Shown in pieces: positions 1-9,308 of a stretch of DNA of 32,353 nt; within the stretch, counting starts at the first letter, position 1, and the number at the start of each line of letters is the position of its first letter. A model generated the notes under the pieces. It ran no database searches. It was not told where the DNA came from and worked only from the letters and a program-made list of their open reading frames with translations. The position numbers were made by a program, and so were the translations under genes. This DNA comes from Patescibacteria group bacterium (GTDB taxonomy: Bacteria > Patescibacteriota > Patescibacteriia > Magasanikbacterales > UBA922), in the NCBI GenBank assembly GCA_018823045.1, contig JAHJIX010000017.1, positions 116,300 to 148,652 on the forward strand, in the 5' to 3' direction.

Positions 1-693
1 TTCTTCAAAAAGATACGCAACACGCATACGATCTTCTGACAAGATCACATCTTTTGGGATGATTGCACCTCCTGTAGCACTTTTGATACTCACAATGCTG
101 AGTAAATCAGTATCTGCTGCTATTCCATGACTAAACAATACACGCACAACAGTATTCGTCATTCCAGTTGGATCATTTGCATCAGTATTTGGCGTAATAC
201 TTTTTACGACAAACAAATTATTTTCAAATAAACACTGATCTACGGGGTCACCTGGCTCAATTTCACACCAAATACCCACACAACCATCGTCTGGGTTGCC
301 ACCATCTCCAATATCTCGAATTAAAATATCTTGTAAACTCCTAATCACAAACTGTACAATTGCTAGTGCAGACAAAATAATAACTAAGCCAATAACAGCA
401 TTAATCATAATTTTCTTTGCTTGCGCAATTTTATCTTCTTGCCCCCCGGCGGTCATCCAGATAAATCCAGCATATACCATGAGCACAAGCGCAATTGTCC
501 CTAATAATCCTAATCCTGCCTGAATAATTCTTGCTATCACAATTCGAATATCAGTACCAGATAAGGCAACATTTTGCCCAACTTCATTCAAACCTAAAGT
601 ATCTTGCGCTGATACACTTTGTGGAAACACGCTCACGAACACACCAATACACAGGGTCAATAACAGGGTTAGAAATATTTTACGATAAGGCAT
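1..693 (-). CDS. Two-TM VirB2/TrbC pilin-like N-terminal domain protein with C-terminal extracellular (Ig-like) region; 3' end truncated by window edge
   Basis: Open minus frame from ATG at 693 through position 1: MPYRKIFLTLLLTLCIGVFVSVFPQSVSAQDTLGLNEVGQNVALSGTDIRIVIARIIQAGLGLLGTIALVLMVYAGFIWMTAGGQEDKIAQAKKIMINAVIGLVIILSALAIVQFVIRSL; signal peptide plus two TM segments; paralogous to the 700..2751 product. Confidence 0.75.
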   Translation of the reverse strand, partial: MPYRKIFLTLLLTLCIGVFVSVFPQSVSAQDTLGLNEVGQNVALSGTDIRIVIARIIQAGLGLLGTIALVLMVYAGFIWMTAGGQEDKIAQAKKIMINAVIGLVIILSALAIVQFVIRSLQDILIRDIGDGGNPDDGCVGIWCEIEPGDPVDQCLFENNLFVVKSITPNTDANDPTGMTNTVVRVLFSHGIAADTDLLSIVSIKSATGGAIIPKDVILSEDRMRVAYLFEE

Positions 694-699
694 ATAAAA

Positions 700-2751
700 T
701 TATTCACTCAAAGGACTAATATCTGCGCGACGCAATGTTGCACGACAATCAAGCACATTGGCTTGTAATACAATATCTTGTCTAAATTTAGTAACACAAG
801 CTGTATCTTCTTCTGCACGAAGTGTCACAGAAGTACATGCAGCACTATTTGGATCTCCATCAATACAAGGCTCTCCTACTTCTGCAGGGCCAACACCAGG
901 ATACACACAATTTTGTTGTGCATCTTTTACAGAACTTGGGATATATGGAAAATAATATAAATCGAGACCATTTGGCCCAAACACTCGATGACGAACTTCT
1001 GTAATTGTTGTATTTCCTGCACCAATTCGAGATATAGGTGACGTCCATAACAGATCTAAACCGCCAACTTCTGCAGGATACTCTTCAATACCAATACCAC
1101 GCAATGTGGCATACCACATTTCTTCATTAAAGGTAATAAGTACTTCTGTTTGTCCAACAACTCCCCCAGTATCAATATCTGGTGAAATACTTTGAATATG
1201 TGGCGGTGTTCGGTCGATGGTATTTGCAATATTAAAAGCCCAAATACCATTGTCTGGAACTCGCTCATTTTGATTAATAATTTTTCGCTCTCCAATTGGT
1301 GGTTTTCCTTGTAACACACCATCCCCACCAACAACAGTGCCTGCTCGTGTATCAAGCGCATTACTACTTAAATCCATAATTCCACTAAAAGGTACCGCCT
1401 CAAAAGAACCACTTGCCGGATCAATCGGTGCCGCTGTTCGAAGCAATACTTCATATTCGCTTAAACACCCTTCTTCTTCACACAAACTTGGAAGACAATA
1501 CATGGTATCTCCACAACTATTTAATCCACATGATTCATTTGAAATAAAAGACACTGTACGATAACCATTTGTAACACGCCATTCTCCTTCTACTAATGTT
1601 TTGCTAAAAATAATATGATCAAACGGAGAATTTTCTCCTGTTGCTCCTTGCACAACTGTTGGATCCATCGGTTCATTAAAGGTAATTTGAACAATACTGT
1701 TTTTATACCCTTGTCCATTTTCTCGTGGATATACACTTACCACATGTGGTGGATCAAGATCAATTTCTGTTCCTGTTTGAAAGTCCCAAGTATATTGTAA
1801 TGCACGCGTACGATCAAATGCACGGTCACCACTTGCAAGTACAATATTATTTGTTAATATCACTGTATAATCTCTATTTTCTTCTGGACTTCCGAGTAAC
1901 TCAACGGGATCAAAAACAAATGTGTATGCATGACGATTATCACCATCTTCATATAAAGTCATTGCCGTTGCAACAATCCATTCTGGATTTTCATTTTGTA
2001 TATCAGCAGTTAAACCAATACGCACTGCATTGGTATTTAATGTATCACAAATAAATGATCCATCTCCTGCTGGCAGACAATCACCATAATACGGATCAGC
2101 AATTTCTCCATCAGCATTTAGCGCACAATTATCACGTGTTGACGTTCCTTCTGCAGTCCAACAACTATCATTGGTATTTAAAATAATACTTTCTGGACGA
2201 ATTGGCTCAATAAATGTTACTGCAATTTTTGTATTTCTCTTTACATCCCGTTCATTTCTAAACGGATAATGATCAGCCACAATAGACCCAAGCGCTCCAC
2301 TGCCAGTAAATGTCTCAAATCCAGGACGAGAACTACCACTAGTACCTAAAGATCTTGTTGCTTGTAGTAAACTACTAATCACAAATTGAACAATAGCGAG
2401 TGCTGATAAAATAATTGTTAATCCAATTACTGCATTTACCATAATCTTTTTTGCTTGTGCAATCTTATCTTCGGCTCCTGCTGAAGTCATCCATATACCA
2501 CCAGCATACACCATGAGTCCAAGCATAATTGTTCCCAAAAGTCCGAGTGCGGCTCGAATAATTTTGGCAATGACAATTCGAATATCTGTTCCTGACAATG
2601 CAATAGTATTGTCAATTTGAGATAAACCTAAGGTATCTTGTGCAAAGGCTGTTTGTGTAGACAAAAACAGCGCAAGCAAAAATACACCGATACCCGCAAG
2701 GAGTGGTGTTTTATTTATTTTTTTCATATGTAGAGAGATCCATCGAAGCAT
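700..2751 (-). CDS. Two-TM VirB2-like pilin domain fused to Ig-like (Big_5/SbsA-like) extracellular repeats
   Basis: 683 aa ORF; N-terminal signal peptide and IRIVIAKIIRAALGLLGTIMLGLMVYAGGIWMTSAGAEDKIAQAKKIMVNAVIGLTIILSALAIVQFVI; then DxxPPHVxSxxP...VxITFNEPM repeats, Cys-rich. Confidence 0.8.
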   Translation of the reverse strand: MLRWISLHMKKINKTPLLAGIGVFLLALFLSTQTAFAQDTLGLSQIDNTIALSGTDIRIVIAKIIRAALGLLGTIMLGLMVYAGGIWMTSAGAEDKIAQAKKIMVNAVIGLTIILSALAIVQFVISSLLQATRSLGTSGSSRPGFETFTGSGALGSIVADHYPFRNERDVKRNTKIAVTFIEPIRPESIILNTNDSCWTAEGTSTRDNCALNADGEIADPYYGDCLPAGDGSFICDTLNTNAVRIGLTADIQNENPEWIVATAMTLYEDGDNRHAYTFVFDPVELLGSPEENRDYTVILTNNIVLASGDRAFDRTRALQYTWDFQTGTEIDLDPPHVVSVYPRENGQGYKNSIVQITFNEPMDPTVVQGATGENSPFDHIIFSKTLVEGEWRVTNGYRTVSFISNESCGLNSCGDTMYCLPSLCEEEGCLSEYEVLLRTAAPIDPASGSFEAVPFSGIMDLSSNALDTRAGTVVGGDGVLQGKPPIGERKIINQNERVPDNGIWAFNIANTIDRTPPHIQSISPDIDTGGVVGQTEVLITFNEEMWYATLRGIGIEEYPAEVGGLDLLWTSPISRIGAGNTTITEVRHRVFGPNGLDLYYFPYIPSSVKDAQQNCVYPGVGPAEVGEPCIDGDPNSAACTSVTLRAEEDTACVTKFRQDIVLQANVLDCRATLRRADISPLSE

Positions 2752-2852
2752 GATACAATGGATAATTTATAATTATTGTATCTATAGTATATCACATAAT
2801 ACAATATATTTCATATATATATGCACATGAATTTATAATCTCTCTTCACTTC

Positions 2853-3398
2853 TTAACTAACATGCAATTCATTGACAATCATTCCACAAACCACAACATC
2901 CTCATACACCCCATTTTTAAGCATATGTTCTTTGAGTATTCCCTCTTGTTTCATCCCAATTTTTTCCATGACTCGCCCAGAAGCCGGATTGCGGCTTATA
3001 TATTCTGCATAAACTTTGTGCAATCCGTGTTCTTCAAATGCATAATTAATCAAAGCAGTTGCTGCTTCTGTCGCATATCCATTCCCCCATTCACTTTGTT
3101 TCATCCAATACCCTAGTAAGCCCCTTTTATCTTTTTTTGCAATTTGTAGGCCAACATTTCCAATCAATACTCCTGTATCTTGAAGAACAATAGCACAATT
3201 AATAGCTTCTCCTGCTGCAAATGCCTCTGCATGAGTTGCAATCCATTCTTCAGCGACACCATCTGGATATGGATGAGGAATTTGCTCAGTTGTATCTGCC
3301 ACTGCCTTATCTCCTGCAATTGCTTGTACATCTTTTGCATCATCCAAAGTAAATGGACGGAGAATTAAACGATCTGTTTTTAGTATGTTTTGTTTCAT
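2853..3398 (-). CDS. GNAT family N-acetyltransferase (RimJ/RimL type)
   Basis: LKTDRLILRPFTLDDAKDV ... GYWMKQSEWGNGYATEAATALINYAFEEHGLHKVYAEYISRNPASGRVMEKIGMKQEG is typical of the family. Confidence 0.9.
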   Translation of the reverse strand: MKQNILKTDRLILRPFTLDDAKDVQAIAGDKAVADTTEQIPHPYPDGVAEEWIATHAEAFAAGEAINCAIVLQDTGVLIGNVGLQIAKKDKRGLLGYWMKQSEWGNGYATEAATALINYAFEEHGLHKVYAEYISRNPASGRVMEKIGMKQEGILKEHMLKNGVYEDVVVCGMIVNELHVS

Positions 3399-3799
3399 AA
3401 TAAATTTTTTAGAAATTCTTTAATTTCATTTGGGTAAATCAATAATTCACTAAGATTACTTAAATAATGCCATTCTAATAAATACTTATCTGTATCTGAA
3501 TTTCTTTTTACTTCTGGCCCACCCAGTTGCATATTCCCCTTAAATTTTGTTACAAGAAAAAAATGATGCGTCCTTTTATCAAAATCATCAATAAACTCCC
3601 ATAATTTTTTATCAACTTTAATATCTAAATTCGTTTCTTCCTTTATTTCTCTCACTACAGCTGCTTCAACTTGTTCATCTTTTTCTACTCCACCTCCTGG
3701 CAAGACATAATATTCTTTATTCTTATAAAATCTATACATCAAAAGAATCTTTCCATTGTTTATTATCACTGCTGTCGCACGCATAACATATTTATTCAA
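3395..3799 (-). CDS. NUDIX hydrolase
   Basis: Nudix box-like GGGVEKDEQVEAAVVREIKEETNL. Confidence 0.92.
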   Translation of the reverse strand: MNKYVMRATAVIINNGKILLMYRFYKNKEYYVLPGGGVEKDEQVEAAVVREIKEETNLDIKVDKKLWEFIDDFDKRTHHFFLVTKFKGNMQLGGPEVKRNSDTDKYLLEWHYLSNLSELLIYPNEIKEFLKNLL

Positions 3800-3847
3800 T
3801 AAATTATTCTGTCATTTTTTAAAAAATACTATCTCATAAAAATAAAA

Positions 3848-3863
3848 CTGCTTAAGTAAGCAG
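3848..3863 (-). terminator. Rho-independent terminator downstream of the GatB/YqeY gene
   Basis: Minus strand CTGCTTACTTAAGCAG followed by TTTTATTTTT. Confidence 0.6.
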
Positions 3864-3897
3864 CATTATTTCTCGAGCAATATACATATATTCACAA

Positions 3898-4335
3898 CTA
3901 CTGCATTTTCTTCTGCACAGCATCTTTTACTCGTCCACCATCAGCCCTTCCATCAACTTCTTTTACTACAGCCCCCATGACTTGACCAAAATTCGCACCT
4001 TCGCCAAGTTTAGCTACTACTGAGTCAACAATTGCTTCAATCTCTGCATCAGGGAGCTCTGCCGGAAGATATTCTTGCAAAACAGTAATTTCTTTTTCTG
4101 CATCAACAACCAAATCGTCTCGCTCACCTTTTTTAAAATCAACAATACTATCTTTGAGTTGTTTTACTTGTGTTTTTAAAATTGCAATGACAGCGTCGTC
4201 ATCCAGTTCACTTTTTATCTCAATTTCTTCATTTTTTATTTGTGAACACAAAATCCGCAACGTAGAGAGTGTTGCGGCATTTCGCTGTTTCATTGCTGCT
4301 TTTTGTGCGTCAAATATTACGCTTCGCAATGACAT
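3898..4335 (-). CDS. GatB/YqeY domain-containing protein
   Basis: MSLRSVIFDAQKAAMKQRNAATLSTLRILCSQIKNEEIEIKSELDDDAVIAILKTQVKQLKDSIVDFKKGERDDLV...LQEYLP; GQVMGAVVKEVDGRADGGRVKDAV. Start moved to the internal ATG at 4335. Confidence 0.9.
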   Translation of the reverse strand: MSLRSVIFDAQKAAMKQRNAATLSTLRILCSQIKNEEIEIKSELDDDAVIAILKTQVKQLKDSIVDFKKGERDDLVVDAEKEITVLQEYLPAELPDAEIEAIVDSVVAKLGEGANFGQVMGAVVKEVDGRADGGRVKDAVQKKMQ

Positions 4336-4345
4336 ACTCAATATA

Positions 4346-4594
4346 TTATTTATTGTTTCGACTAAATTTATCTTCGTCTGGTGGAAGTTTACCAATTTTT
4401 TGAAGATAAGTCTTTTTTGAATTCATTTTTGCTCGCTCTACAGCTTGTGTCTTTTGAACATTTTTACTTGGTTTATCAGCAAGAAATTGTACTTTTCTTG
4501 CTTGCAAAATCTTACCAGATTTAGTCCATTGCTGTTTTACACGTCGAAAAAATGCCTCAAAAGATTCATTCTTTTTTCTTTTAATTTCTGACAT
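4346..4594 (-). CDS. rpsU: 30S ribosomal protein S21-like
   Basis: MSEIKRKKNESFEAFFRRVKQQWTKSGKILQARKVQFLADKPSKNVQKTQA; good RBS (GGGAGGTG) just upstream of the ATG at 4594. Confidence 0.75.
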   Translation of the reverse strand: MSEIKRKKNESFEAFFRRVKQQWTKSGKILQARKVQFLADKPSKNVQKTQAVERAKMNSKKTYLQKIGKLPPDEDKFSRNNK

Positions 4595-4687
4595 ATGCTT
4601 GTCACCTCCCGTAGGGACAATTAAATAAGTAAATATATGCTTAGCATACACCACATGACGCTAAAAGTCAAGCAGTGCACACAATAA

Positions 4688-6064
4688 CTACACAATCTCT
4701 AGTAATTTCTTTAATTTTTTTTCTAATTTCTTCTGATCAATAATTTCTTGAATACCTGAATCCATATCTCGAATAATCACGGTACCATCCTGCACTTCTT
4801 TTTGCCCAAGAATAATCGTATGTGTGGCATGTTGTTTATTTGCAAGCTCTAATTGCCCTTTGAGTGAATTCTTTGACAAATGTGACCCAACAAATACACC
4901 AGACTTTCTTAGTTGTTCAATTAATGACAATGCGCGACGACGCCCCTGCTCTCCTAATTGAGCAAAAAAGATATGTGGTTTTTTCTCTGCAGGAACATCT
5001 CCTAATTTTTGTTTTTGATCTTTCATTGCAAGAATAATACGCTCAATTCCTAAAGAAAAACCCGCTGCCGGTGTCAGACGCCCACCGAGTTGCTCAACAA
5101 GCCCATCATATCGTCCACCACCACCAAGTGCTGACTGTGCAGATAATGCATCTTCGCTATCTACAAATAACTCAAATACAGTATCGGTATAATAATCAAG
5201 TCCACGTACCAATGTTGGAACAAGTACATATGGCACTTGTAATTCATCAAGATACTCAAGAACCTTCATGAAATATGCCTTAGAATCCTGACTTAACCAA
5301 TCAATAATTTGTGGTGCATCTTGAATCACCTCAAGATCTTGTCCATCTTTTGAATCAAGAATACGCAGCGGATTTTTACTTACACGTTTTTTTGATTCAT
5401 CTGATAAATATGATCGCTTACTTCGAAAATATCCAACAAGTTCTACTAAATAATTTTGTCGATCTTCCAATGATCCAATACTATTAATATGTACAACAGC
5501 ATCAATACCTAAATCTTTTATTGTGTTATATGACACAGCAATAAGCTCTGCATCAATCACCGGATCACGATCACCTAATACTTCACAACCAAATTGATGA
5601 AATTGGCGATATCTTCCTGCTTGTGGTCGATCATGTCTAAACATTGGTCCTTGATACCAGACTTTCACTGGTTGCGGTAAATTATGCATGCCATTGCTAA
5701 TATATGCACGAGCAATTCCTGCCGTTAACTCAGGGCGGAGTGCCACTTTTTTTCCGTCACGATCTTCAAAAATATACATTTCTTTATTCACGACATCTGT
5801 TCCTTTCCCGATAGAACGAACAAACAATTGTGCTTGCTCAAGAATTGGAGCTTGCATATATTGATATCCATAGGCGCGAGCAACGGATTCACTTTTATGA
5901 AATACATCCAGCCAATATCCTTCATGTTTTGGTAAAATATCTTTCATTCCACGAAGTGACTCATATGCTTTTGCTTTTTTATTATCAACAGCCTTTTTTG
6001 CAGCACTCCCCTTTTTAGTGACTTTTGTTGTCGTTGCTTTTTTTGTCGTTTTCTTTACTGGCAT
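4688..6064 (-). CDS. hisS: Histidyl-tRNA synthetase with Lys/Thr/Ala-rich N-terminal extension
   Basis: RGMKDILPKHEGYW, RPELTAGIARAY, GPMFRHDRPQAGRYRQFHQFGCE, GLDYYTDTVFE, GGGGRYDGL, GFSLGIERI. Confidence 0.95.
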   Translation of the reverse strand: MPVKKTTKKATTTKVTKKGSAAKKAVDNKKAKAYESLRGMKDILPKHEGYWLDVFHKSESVARAYGYQYMQAPILEQAQLFVRSIGKGTDVVNKEMYIFEDRDGKKVALRPELTAGIARAYISNGMHNLPQPVKVWYQGPMFRHDRPQAGRYRQFHQFGCEVLGDRDPVIDAELIAVSYNTIKDLGIDAVVHINSIGSLEDRQNYLVELVGYFRSKRSYLSDESKKRVSKNPLRILDSKDGQDLEVIQDAPQIIDWLSQDSKAYFMKVLEYLDELQVPYVLVPTLVRGLDYYTDTVFELFVDSEDALSAQSALGGGGRYDGLVEQLGGRLTPAAGFSLGIERIILAMKDQKQKLGDVPAEKKPHIFFAQLGEQGRRRALSLIEQLRKSGVFVGSHLSKNSLKGQLELANKQHATHTIILGQKEVQDGTVIIRDMDSGIQEIIDQKKLEKKLKKLLEIV

Positions 6065-6070
6065 ATATAA

Positions 6071-6670
6071 TTATAAGTTATATGTAGGAGAATCAAATAT
6101 AGTTACTCGAGTAAATGGCCACCCACGAATCCACGTTTTCCCAACAATGGTATCTCGATGGATTGGCCCAAATTTTCTTGAATCAAAACTTTCATCTCGA
6201 TTATCTCCCATGACAAAGTATTCTTCTTCACCAAGTGAATACTGAATACTGCCATATGTTTCTTCTATTAAATACTCTTCTTCAACTACAACACCCTCTG
6301 GGTTTTCGGCATTATACACAATAACCTTTTGATCTTCTATGCGTACTCGCTCTCCTGGTAACCCAATAATTCGTTTTAAATAATAATCTTTTTCTTGTAC
6401 ATTTGGTGCTTCAAACACAATAACTTCTCCTCGCTCTGGTTCTATAAACCGATAAGAAAGCTCATTAATAATCAAATACTCACTTTCATAAAATGTCGGC
6501 TCCATTGACTTCCCTTTGACCAAAAAGGGTTTAAACAAAAAATAACGAATAAACACAATGGTCACGCCCGCAAGTACTGCAATTTTAATCAACTCTAGAA
6601 AAAACAAGCCTATACTTCCGGTAGACTCTTGCTCTTTATATGGTTCATCAAATAATGGATCAGTGGTCAT
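6071..6670 (-). CDS. lepB: Signal peptidase I
   Basis: KGKSMEPTF (catalytic Ser), YYLKRIIGLPGERV (catalytic Lys), FVMGDNRDESFDSRKFGPI. Confidence 0.95.
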   Translation of the reverse strand: MTTDPLFDEPYKEQESTGSIGLFFLELIKIAVLAGVTIVFIRYFLFKPFLVKGKSMEPTFYESEYLIINELSYRFIEPERGEVIVFEAPNVQEKDYYLKRIIGLPGERVRIEDQKVIVYNAENPEGVVVEEEYLIEETYGSIQYSLGEEEYFVMGDNRDESFDSRKFGPIHRDTIVGKTWIRGWPFTRVTIFDSPTYNL

Positions 6671-6819
6671 AAAAATACCAATTCTTTATTTAGAATATAT
6701 TCTTCGCCATGATTATAGCAAAAATATGCTAAAAAAGCAAATAATTAAGTTATCACATCTGAAATAAGCAAATAAATGCTTTCTTAAGCAGAAAATACCA
6801 TCATTTTTACTAGCTAAAT

Positions 6820-6847
6820 AAAAAAAGAAACAGTACTGCTTCTTTAT
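6820..6847 (-). terminator. Rho-independent terminator downstream of the tRNA pair
   Basis: Minus strand AAAGAAGCAGTACTGTTTCTTTTTTT hairpin plus T-run. Confidence 0.6.
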
Positions 6848-6850
6848 TTG

Positions 6851-6924
6851 TGGGTGTGCCAAGAATCGAACTTGGGACCTCTACATTATCAGTGTAGCGC
6901 TCTAACCAACTGAGCTACACACCC
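6851..6924 (-). tRNA. tRNA-Ile (GAT)
   Basis: Minus: GGGTGTGTAGCTCAGTTGGTTAGAGCGCTACACTGATAATGTAGAGGTCCCAAGTTCGATTCTTGGCACACCCA; cloverleaf and anticodon GAT; CCA not encoded. Confidence 0.95.
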
Positions 6925-6973
6925 ATTCTAACCAAAAAATTCTTCTACAATATATAATTCAAACTCTTGGATG

Positions 6974-7047
6974 TGAACCCAAGAAGATTCGAACTTCTGA
7001 CCTCTACAATGTCAATGTAGCGCTCTAACCAACTGAGCTATGGGTTC
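6974..7047 (-). tRNA. tRNA-Val (GAC)
   Basis: Minus: GAACCCATAGCTCAGTTGGTTAGAGCGCTACATTGACATTGTAGAGGTCAGAAGTTCGAATCTTCTTGGGTTCA; anticodon GAC; CCA not encoded. Confidence 0.94.
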
Positions 7048-7068
7048 ATATGGTTATCTACGCAGATT

Positions 7069-7097
7069 AGTATACCCAATACCAAAACATATGTCAA
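7069..7097 (-). promoter_or_regulatory. Sigma70-type promoter of the tRNA-Val/tRNA-Ile unit
   Basis: Minus: TTGACA-17 nt-TATACT, about 20 bp upstream of the tRNA 5' end. Confidence 0.8.
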
Positions 7098-7127
7098 GCA
7101 TATTTTTAGCAGGTTCTGGATAAACAA

Positions 7128-7156
7128 AATCCCCCTGTTCGTGAACGGGGGGATTA
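7128..7156 (-). terminator. Rho-independent terminator downstream of the KH-domain gene
   Basis: AATCCCCCCGTTCACGAACAGGGGGATTTTGTTT on the minus strand. Confidence 0.65.
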
Positions 7157-7171
7157 AAAAATCAAATATAT

Positions 7172-7522
7172 TTAGATATTCAAGTTATCTACAGCGCTAG
7201 TATCAATATCATCCATAACAGATGCTACAGGCGCAGCCACAGGTGCTGCAGTTCCAGTTGGTGCTGGTCGACGACTTCCTTCAGGTTCATTGATTTTTAA
7301 ATTTACACGAGCATTGTTTTTTGCTCCAACAACTTTAAGTAACGTACGGATAGCACGAGCAGTTTGACCACGACGGCCAATCACGTATCCCATATCACTT
7401 GGGTTTAAATCCAAAGTAATAAGCACACCACGCTCATCTACTGTACGTGTTGATTTCACGTCTTCAGGATGGTTTACAATCGCTTGAACAACGTACTCGA
7501 GAAATGCTTGATCTTGTTCCAT
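7172..7522 (-). CDS. khpA: KH domain RNA-binding protein (KhpA/YlqC-like)
   Basis: MEQDQAFLEYVVQAIVNHPEDVKSTRTVDERGVLITLDLNPSDMGYVIGRRGQTARAIRTLLKVVG; VIGRRGxTARAIR KH motif; adjacent to rpsP as in many bacteria. Confidence 0.88.
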   Translation of the reverse strand: MEQDQAFLEYVVQAIVNHPEDVKSTRTVDERGVLITLDLNPSDMGYVIGRRGQTARAIRTLLKVVGAKNNARVNLKINEPEGSRRPAPTGTAAPVAAPVASVMDDIDTSAVDNLNI

Positions 7523-7649
7523 ATCTGGCGGTTCTAAAAATAAACATAAATAAATATCCAAAAGCACTGCCGACTGCTTACAAAAAAGCCAGTACTCTTG
7601 CACTACCCAGTATAACAAAGTCATATTTGAGTGTCAATCATTCTCCAAT

Positions 7650-7684
7650 AAAAAAATTGTCCGCTCTGTGGACAATTTTTTTAT
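7650..7684. terminator. Bidirectional-looking terminator between rpsP and the KH-domain gene
   Basis: AAAAAAATTGTCCGCTCTGTGGACAATTTTTTT. Confidence 0.75.
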
Positions 7685-7697
7685 TATTTTTTATGTA

Positions 7698-8075
7698 TTA
7701 CGCTGCAACTTCTTCTGCAGGAACCTCTGAAACAGCTTCTTTTGCTGCTTTCTTTTTTAATTCCTCTTCTTCACGTTTTTTATCAAGTTTTACTTGACGT
7801 TTATTACTGATTTTTACTGATTTTTTCTTTTGAGTATCTTCTATTAGTCCAGCATTGATCAACAAATTTGCCACTGTTTCTGATGGTTGTGCACCAACAG
7901 CTAACCAGTGTTTTACACGATCTTCTTTTAATTGAAGTGATTTATCACCAACTGGGTTATAACTTCCTAAAATTTCAAGAGCGCGAGCATGTGGATCACG
8001 TGATTGTTCTGATATAATCACGCGGTATGTTGGAGATTTTTTCTTTCCAAGTCTTTGGAGACGAATACGTAACAT
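7698..8075 (-). CDS. rpsP: 30S ribosomal protein S16 with charged C-terminal tail
   Basis: MLRIRLQRLGKKKSPTYRVIISEQSRDPHARALEILGSYNPVG; start at ATG 8075. Confidence 0.95.
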   Translation of the reverse strand: MLRIRLQRLGKKKSPTYRVIISEQSRDPHARALEILGSYNPVGDKSLQLKEDRVKHWLAVGAQPSETVANLLINAGLIEDTQKKKSVKISNKRQVKLDKKREEEELKKKAAKEAVSEVPAEEVAA

Positions 8076-8246
8076 AAGTCTAAATAAGTGAATATAATAT
8101 AAAAATGAGGTACTTTTTTTGCCTATATTGTCATGAATATACCACATAGCAATGCTATTGTGTGCAGCGTATACACAAGATACATATATAGCTCAAAAAT
8201 GTACAATATAGAAGATGTGAGCGTTGACGATATTTCTATGGATAGA

Positions 8247-8275
8247 AGTATACATAATATACGGTATTTTGTCAA
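8247..8275 (-). promoter_or_regulatory. Sigma70-type promoter for rpsP
   Basis: Minus: TTGACA-17 nt-TATACT; predicts a ~165 nt 5' UTR before the rpsP ATG. Confidence 0.75.
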
Positions 8276-8300
8276 GATAATACTTCTCTTTTCAGTAAAA

Positions 8301-9257
8301 TCAGTCCTTTTTACAACTCACAGCATCTCCAATCAAATAATACTCATCTTTCTCGTCTTTTTTAATGACCAAATCTCCACCAGGCATATGAACAATAATA
8401 GACCATGTATGATTTAATCCCATTTCTTCAAATAATAGTGAACCAATAACTGTTGCAGCAGTACCACAAGCTTGTGTCACATAATAAATATTTCTTTCAT
8501 ATGTTGCCGCATATACATATATTTTTTTTGCTTTTTCATCAATATGATCAATAGAAACAAGACTTGTATTGATTTCTTGTGGAAAAATCATTAAATTATT
8601 GGTAATAACCTCCCCAACAATCATTGCTTTTTCTTTCAACTCTTCACATGCATATTTTTTTGTCGCAAATACTACTGCATGTGGTTCTCCATCAATCAAA
8701 TGTTCATCTTGATAGTGTAACCCCACATGCACATGTTCTTTTAAATGAAATGTTTCACCCTCAATCTGAAATTGAGATAGAGTAAGCATTTCATTTTTTG
8801 AAATATATTTAGATACTATTTTTTTATCTTGAATAAATTTACCCATATGTACTCGCCAATTTACTCCTTCTCTGACAACAGTTTGATTTCCAGAACCAGT
8901 TTTTATAACAAATACATCTTGCTGTGCATAATGATCATGCAAATATTGGGCAACACTCCGAACACCATTACCACACATAGTTGACCAAGCAATAAATGGA
9001 TTTTTTTCATTGAATGCATTTGGCTCAAATACATCCATCGTCACATGATATCCTTGGCTATCAAAAGCAAATGGATCGCCTGAAATAACCATAATACTGT
9101 CGACACCTGCTTCAATACCTCTTTGTGCTAAATTTTTTAATTGAGAAATAGACTGTTTTAATGTTAAAATAGCTTTTTTATCAGAAAGATGATGAATGAT
9201 AAACGTGTTTCCACATCCTTGATAAACATAATCTTCTACATATTTTTTTTGACTCAT
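8301..9257 (-). CDS. dapF: Diaminopimelate epimerase-like protein
   Basis: CGNTFIIH, TMCGNGVRSVAQYL, GEPHAVVF, VTQACGTAAT (both catalytic Cys motifs); ATG at 9257. Confidence 0.82.
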   Translation of the reverse strand: MSQKKYVEDYVYQGCGNTFIIHHLSDKKAILTLKQSISQLKNLAQRGIEAGVDSIMVISGDPFAFDSQGYHVTMDVFEPNAFNEKNPFIAWSTMCGNGVRSVAQYLHDHYAQQDVFVIKTGSGNQTVVREGVNWRVHMGKFIQDKKIVSKYISKNEMLTLSQFQIEGETFHLKEHVHVGLHYQDEHLIDGEPHAVVFATKKYACEELKEKAMIVGEVITNNLMIFPQEINTSLVSIDHIDEKAKKIYVYAATYERNIYYVTQACGTAATVIGSLLFEEMGLNHTWSIIVHMPGGDLVIKKDEKDEYYLIGDAVSCKKD

Positions 9258-9308
9258 AATAAATCTATTAGAAATGGGATGGATTAGCATAGACGCTTGT
9301 CTAGAAGA

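Noticed and set aside
296-2054. Plus-strand ORFs (296..523, 758..955, 1337..1564, 1725..2054) opposite the pilin-like genes
   Set aside because: Antisense shadow ORFs of well-supported minus-strand coding regions; no family signal.
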